The position numbers and the translations under genes were made by a program. A model generated the notes under the pieces. The model saw only the letters and a list, made by a program, of their open reading frames with translations, had not been told where the DNA came from and ran no database searches. DNA of 64,000 nucleotides from Vermamoeba vermiformis. Lineage: Eukaryota > Tubulinea > Echinamoebida. This document shows positions 1 through 11,704 of this stretch, piece after piece. Every line of letters begins with the position of its first letter. The stretch's first letter is position 1. The stretch is from contig JBEWZL010000236.1 in the NCBI GenBank assembly GCA_045837725.1, positions 1 through 64,000 of the forward strand, in the 5' to 3' direction.

Positions 1-65
1 TTTGATTTTGATTGCCGGTTAGAAAATTTTCGAAATTTATTAATTTCTTAATATTGATAGCTTAC

Positions 66-372
66 CTCTAAGCAAAGTCACAATGCCCAAAATACCATAA
101 ACAGTCTTTTTAGCAGCTCCTTGAATTTCTTCAGTATTGCTGAGGACTAAGCAAGAAAAAGACGTTAGATCATGCAGTATGTCAAATCCACAAGGTAAAT
201 CCATAATGCAACATGGTATGGTTAAATAATACTAAGGACATATTAATATTCGTTATTTACCTGAAATAGCACCACTTCTGCGGTCAATCTGCAATCCACT
301 CTTGTCGTTTGCGATCAAGACGAAGCGGTCTTCAACGCTGACCAATTCAAGGGTGTCGTGAAGGCGAGCCAT
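66..372 (-). CDS. SAC1-like phosphoinositide phosphatase, N-terminal part only
   Basis: Two exons are visible, 372-261 and 146-66, and the gene runs off the left edge of the window. The translation starts MARLHDTLELVSVEDRFVL and continues through LQIDRRSGAIS and KTVYGILGIVTLL. This matches the start of the SAC domain of SAC1 phosphatases, whose family signature includes a TVYGILG-like stretch. The catalytic CX5R motif lies outside the window. SAC1 enzymes dephosphorylate PI4P and related lipids at the ER and Golgi. The intron at 260-147 keeps the frame (phase 1). The next donor is at 65, and the sequence at 1-60 reads as intron with a CTAAC branch point, so the following exon lies beyond position 1. 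Confidence 0.72.
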
Positions 373-634
373 ATTTATAGTTAATTAATAGTGTGGTCGC
401 AGTCAGAAAGTGCAGATAAAGTTTGCAACAGAAAAACAATTTCGTCTGTCCTTCACTCTACGTACTATCAGGACCATTGACCCCATATGCCAGCCTTAAC
501 CTACCGATCCAATATGATTTTCCCTTTAAATTTGATATTATCTTATAATAAGATACTGCTGAGATTTCCAAAGGATTAAAGAAAAAAAAGTCGTGATTTC
601 ATTTCAGGTCCAGACACTTATTTAAAGCAAAAAC

Positions 635-1049
635 ATGGCCGATAGAGGAACATTGATCAAAAGAGCCATTATTGTATTGGGCTCGCCCATTGCCTTGGGA
701 TACATCCTCATGAAGGCGACATCACGCGACCCTGAAAAAGATCTGGCCGTAAGTAGCTCCAATAAATTTACCAATAATTATTTTCGCCCTAAAATTGCCA
801 TTGGAATAATAGTATGCGTCGATATTATCAAATGGCGATATTTTATGAAAAAATAAATTGCAAAATTTTTTCTTGGCTCTAATGACATGTTTTGGATAGG
901 CTTTGACTCACGAGCAACGTACACAAATAGAAATAAACAGAAAACATAATAGAGAATTATTTGAATCAATGTTAAGCGAGGATGCGAAAAAGAAACTTCA
1001 TGAAAAGCAAAAAAAGCTTCAAGAGAAGCAAGAGGCACGTCGTTACTAA
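635..1049 (+). CDS. Small single-pass membrane protein, possible UQCC3/CBP4-like mitochondrial assembly factor
   Basis: Two exons, 635-748 and 900-1049, give 87 residues. The first 30 residues hold one hydrophobic helix (AIIVLGSPIALGYILM) followed by KATSRDP. The rest is charged and likely helical (EQRTQIEINRKHNRELF, ending KKLQEKQEARRY). The GYILMKAT...P layout with a basic helical tail resembles CBP4/UQCC3 assembly factors of mitochondrial complex III, which are short, single-pass and poorly conserved. This is only a resemblance; other small inner-membrane proteins share it. The gene is divergent from the SAC1-like gene with 262 bp between start codons. Reading through the donor at 749 gives a dead-end tail, so the spliced form is preferred. 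Confidence 0.5.
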
Positions 1050-1158
1050 CACTTTAAAGCACATAGAGCAAGTTATTCATGTACATAGTTGTTTTATAAA
1101 TTACAATATTGATCCCAACATCCGATCGAGATCTTCAAAAACCCTACAAACCTACAGA

Positions 1159-3136
1159 TTAAGCTCTTGAGCCCGTAGACAGCTTATGCGTCATCGCTCT
1201 ACTCTGTTTCTTTTTGTTCTTCTTGGTGACGAGGAGGGCAATCAGGATCACAGCACCAGCCACGACCACAGCACCCACGACAATCACTGCAATGCTCCAG
1301 TCTGGCAATGAAGGCGCTAATGGACTGTTATTTGCAGATTTGCAGGCAGAATTGTCTTGCACGACGATGATAGAGACGAGACCTGGCTTCGTGTCTTGGC
1401 GTGCGTTCAAAACAACACAATCGGAGACTAGGTGAAGCGCATCCGTTAGAACTGAAAGGTACCACGACCTATATTATATGGAGGATTGATTACTTACCAT
1501 CCCCATCTACAGTGATAGATTTGAAGTCGAGGTTCGAAGTGTCGCACGCAGCGTCGAAGATCAAGAATGATCGTTCAATTTGACCCGATTCAGTCAACGC
1601 GGTGATTTCTTCAGGAGTTAATGTCAAAGATAAAGATGCAGTGCCTATGCAAGTGTTAATTCGACCTTTGAACGCAGCGCAGGTACGATACCGTTGATGT
1701 TCGGACATCCATACACCACAATGACACCGTTGCTCACACTCAAATCACCCGAAATAGTCAAATTGCCGTTCACAATGATGTTGTCTACCGTTATGCCAGG
1801 TGTCAGCACCAAGTCTCCGTCGATCACCCACACGGCTTCATTGTCCGCATTCACTTGGCACTTCGCGTCAGGACGTGGAGCTGGCTGAATACATGGCACA
1901 CCTACGAGACTGACAGTTAGCATTTGACACGTGTCACTCGTGTGCCCTTCACAGACTTACACTGCACAGCTGTGGTAAAGCACTGCGGGTTCGTTGGTAT
2001 GCAGCACAAGTTGGTCGAAGACACGTCGCACTGGTTAGCTCGTTGAAAAGTCACGTTGTAACAGCCAGACAACGGATTGTTGGACACGTTGAATAGGGTC
2101 AAGTACGGCAAGCTTGCTAATCCTGTTGGAATCGTCCCCGTCAACTTGTTGCCGCTGACATCGAGCTCATACAAGTACGTCATGGATGCATATTCAACCG
2201 GAATAGTTCCGGTAAATTGATTGTTCTTCATACGTTGGTAAGATATGTATTGCGAGGCTAATTCTCTCGGGATAGTGCCATTCAATTTGTTGTCGTTGAG
2301 GTGAAATTGAATCAGCAACGGAAGTGACGCTAATTCGGGTGGTATGGTGCCAGTCAAACTATTTCCATATAAGTAAAGAAAGCGTAATTTAGACAGCTGG
2401 CCAAGTTCTTTTGGAATTGTGCCACTAAGCCGGCCTGACACCATAGAAATAGAGCTTAAGTATTGATGACTTCCCAAAGAAGCTGGTATTGTGCCATCTA
2501 CCTGGGTTCCGCTCAACTCCAAGCGAGTCAGATTTGGAAAAGGAGCCAAATCTGGAAATGCGCCGGACAAGTCTGAGTCGGAGATTATCAACTCGGTTAA
2601 TGGTAAGAATACATTGCTTGGTATCACTGGGAGCTGCACGTTCTTGCTAAATAGGACAGTAAGAGAGTAGAAGCGCGGTAGCGAAGCAATCTGCTGGGAG
2701 ATCGGCCGAACGAACGTTACATTCGCGAAAAAAATAGTCCCCAAGTATGGAAAGTCTGCAATCCAATCTCCAATCTCTGCAGACCTCTCAGCCGAACTCA
2801 GCGATCTGTAGTACAGCAAAAATTAGTTTTACGCTCCGAATTACGCTTTATCGATTATTGCCGTCACTATTATTAAGGCATTATATGTACATAAATCTTA
2901 TAAAAATACTGCAGTATTTCCTTTACTTACAAATCTGTAACGTGTTCTACCGTATTTATAAGGTTGCAGGAGATACCTCCCCAAGCGCAAGGATTAGTTC
3001 CAGTCCAGCCAGGATCAGGAGTGATAGACGCTTTAAATAAATTACATGCGTCAATCTCACTTTGCGGCAAGGCGAAGATCGTCGATCGAAGTGCCACAAA
3101 AAGCAGTAAGTAATAGCTATAATCTCTTGCTCTCAT
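1159..3136 (-). CDS. LRR-repeat type I membrane protein without kinase domain
   Basis: Five exons (3136-2931, 2805-1961, 1901-1692, 1644-1498, 1427-1159) give 558 residues with closed frames. A signal peptide (YYLLLFVALRSTIFALP) is followed by a plant-like N-terminal LRR cap ending NPCAWGGISCN. About eight to ten 24-residue repeats of the LxGTIPxxLAxLxxL type follow. A Cys-rich cap (CYNV, CDVSS, CCIP, CFTT), a beta-rich region and a single membrane helix (IAVIVVGAVVVAGAVILIALL) come next. The cytoplasmic tail is short and basic (KKNKKKQ). The ectodomain looks like plant or slime-mould LRR receptors, but no kinase is present, so it may be an adhesion protein or a co-receptor. The third intron is only 47 nt. 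The gene is divergent from the RhoGEF gene, sharing 363 bp. Confidence 0.78.
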
Positions 3137-3499
3137 CGTGCCACATAGTTTATGCTAATAAATAAATGCTTGCGGCTCCAAATTGTTATATTTATCTAGA
3201 GCACGTGCTTTTAGGGAAATTTAGCAAAGCGATAAAAATGTTCGAACGATTACAATTATTTATTTCTCTATTCACAAGACTACATATTTATTTATCGTTG
3301 TTTTAGTTTTTCTCGTTTATTTTGTACGAGATTAACAGCTACAACAATTGCGGGGAGAATCATTTATTAGATTGAACCGCTGTTGCAGTCCCACCGCAAC
3401 GAGAAGTGATAAAATAATTTCAACAATATTATCACAAAATATTAACAATATTACTGTGATAACAATCAGGCCTAAATATAAATTATCACCAAATCCAAA
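3137..3499. promoter_or_regulatory. Divergent intergenic region between LRR gene and RhoGEF gene
   Basis: These 363 bases between two start codons hold no gene. A perfect CACGTG palindrome lies at 3202-3207 inside the longer palindrome AGCACGTGCT. The rest is AT-rich, and either side may include 5' untranslated sequence. The CACGTG word recurs in other upstream regions of this window. Confidence 0.4.
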
Positions 3500-6321
3500 A
3501 TGAGTTCTGTTCAGATCCAACCGCCTAGCCCAGCAGGCAGCCCTAAAACTGCAGTAATGGGGCCTAAAATTCCTAAAGGACCAGGAGCACCAAAGAAAGC
3601 CGGTCAAGGTAGACCTCTGCCATCACCTACAAACAATCCACAAACAGTCGGGCCGAAAATACCCGGATCAACACCACCAATTCAAATTCAAGTCCCAGCA
3701 GGCAACCAAAAGACCAATAGTCGAAGTCTTCCTAATAGCCCGCCTACAATTGTCAGTGGAAACGTTGCAAAAATCGAATCTCGATCGGCTGCCGTTAGTC
3801 CCGCTACAAGTCCGCGCAACACCGAACTTTCAGACCCCAGTAGTCCTCGCATGCGTCCCAAGCCACTACCTAAAGCACCGGTACGCAAGACCAATCACGC
3901 AGAGACAGATCTCGAGGCAACTCTAAGTCCACGCAATGGTCCTTCATCCTCGCCTATAACCAACACTAATACGCATGCGAATACACCTCCTATGGCGGTA
4001 TCACCTCCACCTGTTAGAGTCACGCCACCTCAAGACGTAGAAGTTTCAACCTCGCCCAAACCTAACGCATCCGCCATTGCCATGCTGTTAGCCGCAGAAC
4101 AAGTATGATCGCTTTGCAATATAGCATATATATGTTATTGTTTACGGATCTAATGATTTTAATTAGGTAACTGGTGCTAAAATGACCGGCTACAGAACGC
4201 GAATTGTCGATGAATTGCTTAAAAAGAGCAGGAGGTCAATTTATGGTAATTATGATTACTGAAGCATGTGCATATGTTTGAATGATACTAATCTAATTAA
4301 TATAGCCAATGACGAGCTTGTAAAAGGAGATGCGCACGAAGATCAGAAAAAACGATGTCTTACAGTCACTGAAATTATTGAAAGTGAGAAAGCGTTCTTA
4401 AAGAATATGACTTTAGCTATAGAGGTACTATAATATATATCATAATACCTTACTTGCAATACTAATGTACCGTCTTAAATTCTAGCATTATTATAATCCT
4501 TCTAAAAATGGCGAATCTCCGGTGCCTGAAAACAAAGCTAAAATGATGTTTAATAATTTGGAACAAATCATCGAAGTTTCAACGGATCTGCTTCAAACAA
4601 TGTTCGACAAGATCCCGAATGATTTCGATTCTTCAGTAGGCGTCGGAAACATCTTTGTACAGTTCGTAAGTATATATTAATATTATATATGACCTATTTA
4701 TCTCATTTTTAATATATTTAGGTCCCTCGATTCAATGTATTCGATGAATATGCAAAATTACATTATCAAGCTATCAAAACATTCGGTCAATTAGAACGTA
4801 AAAAAGAAGTGGTGCAATATTGGAAAGAATTGCGCGAACGAACAGGAGTCCTTGATATTATGGCACTATTGATTATGCCCGTACAACGATTTTTAAGGCA
4901 TAAATTGTTATTAGAGGCAAGTTTTTGGATCTGTTGCGAACTCGTAACTTTGCAACGATTTCTGACATTTCCTTTTTAGGAATTATTGAAGCGAACACCA
5001 GAAGGCCATCCTGACCATGAGGACGTAGTGAAAGCAATTGGTGCGATCGATCAATTTGCACAGAGTGTCAACGAAAACGTCAAGCGACACACAGCTTTGC
5101 AAAAATATAACGAAATTGAACGCAAGTTCGGATTTCCCAAAGAGGTATGTACTCAATATGACACTATTTTTAGCCCAAGGCACGTGTAACTTAACCTTTT
5201 CTGCTCAGTTGGAGTTGCCCGAAGGTTCCGAAGACATTCGAGTATTTATCAAAGAAGGAACATTGATGAAAGTGTGCCGCAAAGAGCCCAAGCCGAGATA
5301 TTTTGTATTATTTGATGATTTGTTAGTCTACGGCGAGTCTGGTGTCTTGTCTTACAGTCTGCATCGATGTTTGGATCTGTCAAAAACTTCGGTCAAAGAT
5401 GTCGAAGACACCTCAGGTACGTCGATAATATCTCATTGCCTAATTAAGTCCTAATTACCAAATATAGTTATGCAAAACTCTTTCGAGATCTACAGCACGG
5501 GAAAATCGTTCGTGGTGTTTGCAGACAACATTGGAGAGAAGAAAAGTTGGCTCAATTCGTTCAAACAAGTCAAATTGCTCGCTGCAAACGACAATCAAGC
5601 GGCTATTTGGGTCAACGACAAGATGTCAAAGTGTTGTTTGAAGTGCGGCCGTGAGTTCAAAGCACATTTCAGACGCGTAAGTTGTGACCATTGTGCCACT
5701 GAGTCTAGGCAGTATATTAACTCGTCTTCATAGCATCATTGTCGTGCCTGTGGCCTATTAGTCTGCTCCAAGTGCTCGCCTAAAACAGCCATTGTGCCGT
5801 CCGTGTCCGCGACCAGCAAACAGCGCGTGTGCAACAGTTGTTTCGACGACATTGCTAACGGCATCACACCCAAGAAAGGTACGTATTACAAACGAAACTA
5901 TATCAAGACAACGGTCTTATTATTATACTACAGCTTCAGCACATATTCCCGATAATGACCTGAGTTCTGAAGATGATGACTCGTCCTCTGAAGGTGCGTG
6001 AAAAATATCATTTTTTTTTCATCTTTTTTCTGATTGGTCGTCGATCACGTGCTTATTTAATCATATCTAGATGACGCACAAAAGCTGTCGAGATCACAAA
6101 CGAGTCCTTCGTTGAACTCGTCGGGCGGAAGCAACAAGTCCACCAGTGCCTCGCCCGATGTCAATCGTACCTTAAAGTCCCCCGAGACGCACAAAAGAAG
6201 CAACACGACTGTGCCGCCGAGCAATGGAACGAATACAGATAATGTGAAGAAAAAGAACACGTTTGCCAATCTGTTTACGACACTGCGCGGGGCAGGCAAA
6301 AAGAAAGAAGGTGATCAGTAA
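3500..6321 (+). CDS. FGD-like Rho guanine-nucleotide exchange factor (DH-PH-FYVE)
   Basis: About eleven exons encode roughly 740 residues. Exon 1 (3500-4102) is a disordered Pro/Ser region with many PxxP motifs. A DH domain follows at about residues 245-440 (VTEIIESEKAFLKNM near its start, LIMPVQRFLRHKLLLE near its end), then a PH domain (IRVFIKEGTLMKVCRK, RYFVLFDDLLVY). A FYVE zinc finger is split by an intron: CCLKCGREF, RRHHCRACG, CSKCSP and RVCNSCF supply eight ligands and the RRHHCR motif that binds PI3P. The tail is Ser-rich and basic. FGD proteins activate Cdc42/Rac at endosomal membranes and remodel actin. The intron after ...RHKLLLE (4917-4979) has a GC-AG boundary. The tail exons are short and separated by small introns. 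Confidence 0.88.
4917..4979 (+). other. GC-AG intron in the RhoGEF gene
   Basis: The donor reads GAG|GCAAGT, a match to the U1-complementary consensus except for GC in place of GT. The acceptor is TTTTTAG. Removing the 63 nt joins RHKLLLE to ELLKRTPEG in frame inside the DH domain. Confidence 0.75.
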
Positions 6322-6444
6322 TAATATTGAATGCTCTTCATTGTATTCTAGCTTATTTTTAACGTTAACGGTGATCTAAAGCAAAATTTAGACCAGATCG
6401 CCTCGATCCACCACACATTTATTTATTTGACTAGCATGTTGGAT

Positions 6445-7650
6445 CTACAACGGATACTTGAGCTCGACGCAATCTCGAACCCAATCGTCGACGCTATATC
6501 GAATAGGAATATCACTGAGGTTTGCTCTATCTTCAATTTGATAAAAGCCTTCGTTTGGAGGTGTCACAAGCGCTGAGAAAATTTGGCCGTTTTCTCGGTA
6601 ATAATAATGTTGGAGTACTAAATTCTGGCTTGGTGCAAAATATCCAATATACTTTGTCTCCGGATACAAGCCACCGGATTTATAATGACAGGCGAGCAAG
6701 CCAGGATATTGATTTGAAAACACAATGGCAAATGTTCCTGCTTTGCGCGTTGACAGTTGATCCCACACTTCTTGTTCGTTGAATTTAAAGAACCTGTAAG
6801 TATAATGGTTAATTTAAAACACAAAATTATACCAAACGTGTTTCGGATTCAGATCTTACTCTTGACCGATTAAAGCCATAGCTTTGCGCAGCTGAGCATA
6901 AGTTTTAAAAACACTAAGAAATTTCTTTTCTTTCGCCGTATCGATGTAGCCATTGTTATCTATAGAACGATTAAAACAAGGATTTAATTGACAACGCACA
7001 AATTCTTACCGAAGAGTAGTTTTTGCAATAATTCTTCCTGCTCGTCATAATATTCGATATCTAAAGCCGTTGTTAAGTCACCAAGAGTGCGCGGGAAAAG
7101 CAGGGCCTGTGGTGCTTGAGTGGCATAGGCAAAAAGAGTGTCTTTGATGTCGGCTTTGTTTTGTCTGAGTTCGTCGTTGCAAATTGGGATCGGAGAGAAT
7201 AAAACACCAGAATAGAATTCGTTCATAAGGTTGATTGTCACAAATAGCTTAAAAGGGTGTTTGCGATCCGGTTTTGGCATTTGAAATTGGATGCCGTTTT
7301 CGGTCCAGTTCCAGGTGCACGTCTGAACTACCTCTGCGGTGAATGAAACTTGTCCGCTAACAGTCCTGCTAATATTCCACAATAAAGGATTGCCAATAAA
7401 ACGGCGTGCATCTCCTAGGATGATTATTTCGCCGGATATTACATTTGCGTTTGGGTCAATAATTATAGCTGACTCTGTCAAGGATGAATTGTTTACAACT
7501 AGCCGACCAATGTGTGAGTCTTCCCTCCTGTAATTAATTTCATAAGATCGGGCGTCAATAAATATAAAACGGGCCGGTTCGTTTAATCTATAATAATTAC
7601 CTTTCATTAAATAAAGAGAGTTGGGATATTTGATTTGGGTTGTGTTCCAT
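6445..7650 (-). CDS. STAT/Cbl-like protein with EF-hand-like loop and degenerate SH2 domain
   Basis: Four exons (7650-7601, 7527-7010, 6959-6860, 6793-6445) give 338 residues. The N-terminal half is beta-rich and unplaced. An EF-hand-like loop follows (FDNNGYIDTAKEKKFL), then a helix and an SH2-like domain: EVWDQL, KAGTFAIVFSNQYPGLLACH, and NEGFYQIED. STAT and Cbl proteins place an EF-hand just before an SH2 domain in this way. In family members the strand-B motif is GTFLLRFS-like, with an invariant Arg that binds phosphotyrosine. Here that position is Val (GTFAIVFS), so classical phosphotyrosine binding is doubtful. The first intron (7600-7528) could be retained, which would start the protein at 7607 with MKGNYYRL; the spliced form removes that start. 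Family placement is tentative. Confidence 0.6.
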
Positions 7651-7919
7651 TGTTGAGAATAGAGTTAATGCGTGGTAATAATGCCGAATATTTTTTTACC
7701 TCGCGGAAAAACTTTATCGACACGTGTCAGAGATTTCGGGCTTTAATTTACGAAGGATTCTATTCTAAGGAGAAGCCACTAACGTTAATATCAACCTGAC
7801 AATACCACCGTGTCTTCTTCAGCTGCTTTGTTCCGTTTTTTGCAATGCGGATCTTCCCGGTGAATTCTTTTTTTCGCTTAACTCAAACCCGCAATATTTT
7901 TTTACATTATTTTACAAGA

Positions 7920-9637
7920 TTAGTGCTCAACCACTACCACTTCAGGCTTCTCGTCGTTATCTTTTTCAACGCTTGCCAGTAACATTTGTTCTTGCAACTT
8001 TACCACTCGCATGAACTCTTCAAGCTTTGCTTTCACTTCATTGGCAGTTTCGGGTCGTTTTGTAACCAATTTCTTCTGGATGCCGCGGGCTTGGGCATCT
8101 CTGGCAGCCATTTGATTTTTATAGTCAATAATATCCAAGCAAAATGCTGCTATTTGTGCATTGCACGTCGTAGATTTAATCTTGGCTTCTGTTAATTTGT
8201 CGTTCAAGTCTTCCAAGCTTTGAATCATTTCTCTGAACATGATCTGCGCACAAACAACCGCAAAACTGTACAAATCGGTAACAAACGAGTACTTGTTATG
8301 CAATTCAACGTCCGATGCAGTCCATATATCCATCACTTTCGCTTTGTAGGCTTCTTCGTCGTCTTTAGGAGAAAAACAGGGCAAGATCGCATCTCGCGAC
8401 ACCAATTTCGCCAATCCAAAATCTGCTAGTTTCAATAGCATCACGTCTTTGTATTTTGCAACATGATGGTCCTTGATGAAGAGAATATTGCGGGGATTGA
8501 TGTCACAATGAATTACGGCTTTGGCGCCGGGAATTTTAAACTGAATAAAGCGCAATGCAGCTGCCAGCTGTTTGATATATGACAATATCTCGCGGTCCGT
8601 TAGTTCTCCGATTCGGTCGGCCAAAGCTTGAAATTGGGTTAAAAAAAAGTTGCACGCGGATCACATCCCAACTTACAACAATCACAAATTTCAGCTTGCA
8701 AACCAGGCACGGTGTCTGAAGTAGCATTGAATTCATATACTTTCAGTATGTTGTGGTGGTTTAATTGCCGCATAATTTTGTATTCTTCGTAGAGATCTGT
8801 AGTGTCAGTTAAGATCTTCTTCAAAGCGTATTTCTTCCCGTCTTTTACTACTTGTCTGACTATTGAATATGATCCACGTCCTTTTATGTCATCGACTTCC
8901 GATTCTACTTCCACTGCTAGGAGTTTTTGTGATTCTTCGGGATCCGAGTTGATTTTTTCTGATTTTTTCGAGTTTCTAGTGCGTTTAACGATCAGATAAA
9001 CAGCAGTAACTGCCAAAGATAGTACTATCACCGCTATAATGAGATACATTGTTATGTCTGTTTCAGATTTTGTGAACGGGCGCTGATTTCCCGACGTGTC
9101 TGCGGTTGGTGTTCGCGCTGTTGGTTGGACTTGAATTGTAGGCGCCTGCACGGATTGAGGCACAGCAATTGGAGGACTCTGCAGTGGCGCGTTGGGCTGG
9201 ATGTACCAGCATCTTTGAATTTTATTTGCTGTGCAGTCGTAATTCTCCGCTCCTTCACAGGAATCAACTACGTCAGCCACGATGACCAAGACGGAGGTGC
9301 AAGCACCATCGCTGTACTGCCACAATATTGAAAAATTTCTTCCGCTTCCGTAGCTGATCAAGGATTCGTTGAAAGATCCCTCCGTTGCAGGACAAGATCT
9401 CGTCGTATAAATTGTTTGATTATTCCTTAGTTGAGGGGCACAGCCAGAACCATAACAGCTTTTAGGGTCGAATACCAACTCGAGAGTAAATTCAAATATA
9501 TCAACCTCGCATTTTTTTTTTGTCCCAAACCGTGTTAGCTGAACTATTCTAATAGTTAGTAACGCAAAATAATATAACTACATACATAAACAATTGGCAC
9601 CAACTATCAGGAAAAGGAGAATTGTGTATTTTAACAT
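7920..9637 (-). CDS. Receptor-like protein kinase A with Cys-rich ectodomain
   Basis: Three exons (9637-9586, 9543-8677, 8626-7920) give 541 residues. A signal peptide (MLKYTILLFLIVGANC) leads into an ectodomain with about eight Cys and the marks GSFNESLI, SCEGA and YIQPNAP. A Pro/Thr/Gln-rich stalk and one membrane helix (MYLIIAVIVLSLAVTAVYLI) follow. The kinase domain has KGRGSYSIV, YALKK, VIHCDINPRNILF and LADFGLAKL. The HRD Arg is Cys, which makes it a non-RD kinase, and no APE motif is clear. A coiled-coil-like tail ends the protein. The ectodomain is clearly paralogous to the neighbouring divergent gene (9789-11545), and the two start codons are 151 bp apart. The 42-nt first intron was placed by aligning the two paralogues; the chosen acceptor restores LTRFGTKKKC, parallel to LTRMGTKEMC in the partner. 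Confidence 0.75.
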
Positions 9638-9788
9638 GGCGTGCGTTTCAAGTGTCAAAAAATCTTTGGTGGTCATTATTTAATACAGTTAGCTTCTGAC
9701 GACCATGAAACTCTGTATTCGAATATAATTTCAACACTATATTTTAGAAGCGCTCTTGTAATAATTGCAAAATATTGGATCCTCCGAA
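9638..9788. promoter_or_regulatory. Short bidirectional promoter of the two paralogous receptor kinases
   Basis: Only 151 bases separate the two divergent start codons, so both paralogues must use overlapping upstream sequence. No clear named motif is visible apart from AT-rich stretches. The arrangement suggests an inverted duplication followed by divergence. Confidence 0.45.
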
Positions 9789-11545
9789 ATGAAAAGAACA
9801 GCAATTCTCCTTGCCATTTTATCACTTACCGTCAGTGCCAACTGTGAATGTAAGCGCATTATTGTATCAAATTAAAGACTGTCCTTTTTTATGCAGACCG
9901 ACTCACACGGATGGGAACAAAAGAGATGTGCCTGACTGACGTTAATCATATTGTGTTGGAATCGATGCCAGAAAACTGTGTCGAGACAGAATGTCACCTA
10001 AATGGAGCAACATATATGACAACAACGTGCGATGAATCAGTGGGGTCATTCAACGAATCTCTCATCCAATACGGCGCTGGCAAAAACTTCACAATAGGAT
10101 GGTATTACACAGGCCCGACTTGTACCGACGTCAATGCAATTGAAGCGAAGGAAGTTACTTCTTGCGAAGGAGCTGCAAGTTTTGTATGCCAAAACGGCCA
10201 AACTAAATTTTGCTCCTACATCCAACCGCACGCTCCACAGACAGTGCCTCCGATAACCGTAGGGACTCCAGTACCCGTAGTTACACCGCCTATTCATCAA
10301 CAAGACCCTCCTATTGCTCCGTTAACCGAACCATCAGCACCGAGTCCGGTGGAACCTCCAGTAGTTCAACAACAATCCCCAACAGCTGTGCCAAGTGATG
10401 AGCGGCCACTAACGACATTTGAAAAGCTTGTAGTTGGATTCTCGATGGGTGGCTGGGCCGTGGCTGTTCTGTTCGTCATTCTCTACATCTACCAACGTCA
10501 ACAAACCAAATCCCACAACTACGAACCGCTGATTGAAGAACATGATCCAGAGCCACCTAACCAACCAACTGTCATTACCTCCGACAACAAGAATGCATTT
10601 AAACCGATCTTGCAAGAGAATAAGTCGCGGATGCAGAGCATTCCCCCATCCGAGTTAATTATCGACAAAACGAAGAAGCTCGGAGAGGGTCAAGCGTGCA
10701 ACGTGTACCAAGGATTTTGGCGCCAAAAGAAAGTTGCCATTAAAATTCCACGAGACCGCGACGCCGCTAAGCTCATGAAAGAATTGACAGTGTTTAGCGA
10801 AATAGAACCGCATCCAAACATTATCGAAGTCTTTGGATATTTTGAATACGAGGATAGGCTATGCATCGTGTTAGAACTATGTAATTGCCCAAGTAAGTCG
10901 AATTATTATGAGAATTCGGACGCTAACGAGAAACCAGATCTGGAGCAACTAGCCAAGCAAGAGTTGCCTATCAGTGATAAGTTCAATATCGCCATGGGTA
11001 TTGCTGCAGGCATGCTACATCTACATCACGCAAAACGACAAGTTATTCACCGAGATTTAAAGCCCGGCAACATCCTTGTTACGAGATCAGGAACGCATCT
11101 AATTCCAAAAATTGCAGACTTTGATTACTCGAGGTTGTTAGCCTCACCAACAGGCGTTACATACTCCACTCCTACCACCAGCTATGCTGCGCCAGAACAA
11201 TTAGCTGCCTCAGCCACCGCTAGAAAACAGTACAGCGTCAAATCTGACGTTTGGGCTTATGGCGCAACTTTGTTCTATTTATTAACTGGTCAAACTCCTT
11301 TTGCAGTTCAAAACTCGAGTGCTTTGAAAACGCAGCGATTGAACAAGCAAGCTTTGGTCAGATTCGAACTGCTGGATGCTCTTCCAACGGATCCATTCAC
11401 CGCGCTGATGGTAGATATTACACGCAAATGTTTAAATGACGATCCTACTAAGCGACCTGCATTCGACCGCATTGATTCTGAATTTGTAGATTTCTTCAAC
11501 AAGTTTTATCCGCACACCGCTAACAATAACAACGATATTCAATAA
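9789..11545 (+). CDS. Receptor-like protein kinase B (TKL-like) with the same ectodomain
   Basis: Two exons (9789-9849, 9897-11545) give 569 residues. A signal peptide (MKRTAILLAILSLTVSANC) precedes the shared ectodomain: GSFNESLIQYGAGKNFTI, TSCEGAASF, FCSYIQPHAP. A long Pro-rich stalk and one membrane helix (SMGGWAVAVLFVILYIY) follow. The kinase has LGEGQACNVYQG, KKVAIKI, VIHRDLKPGNILV, ADFDYSR and YAAPEQL, with TKL-like features. The metal-binding motif reads DFD instead of DFG. This kinase is not closely similar to that of the divergent partner, although the ectodomains match at nearly all Cys positions. The pair therefore looks like one sensor module attached to two output kinases. Confidence 0.82.
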
Positions 11546-11704
11546 AGAATAGCACTATTTTCACGTAAATCTCATCTCTGACAAAGAAATTGTCTCGTAA
11601 TAGCCCAAGCAACAACAATCTCTTCTCGTAGTCGGGTGGGCACGAGTTTTCTTTAATTTCCTGGAATTTGAATTTTGTTACTCGCGCAGGCTGGTTTATT
11701 ATTA

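Noticed and set aside
9478-9543. A frameshift in receptor kinase A near its first intron
   Set aside because: An apparent mismatch in frame vanishes when the AATAG acceptor at 9544 is used, which also matches the paralogue.
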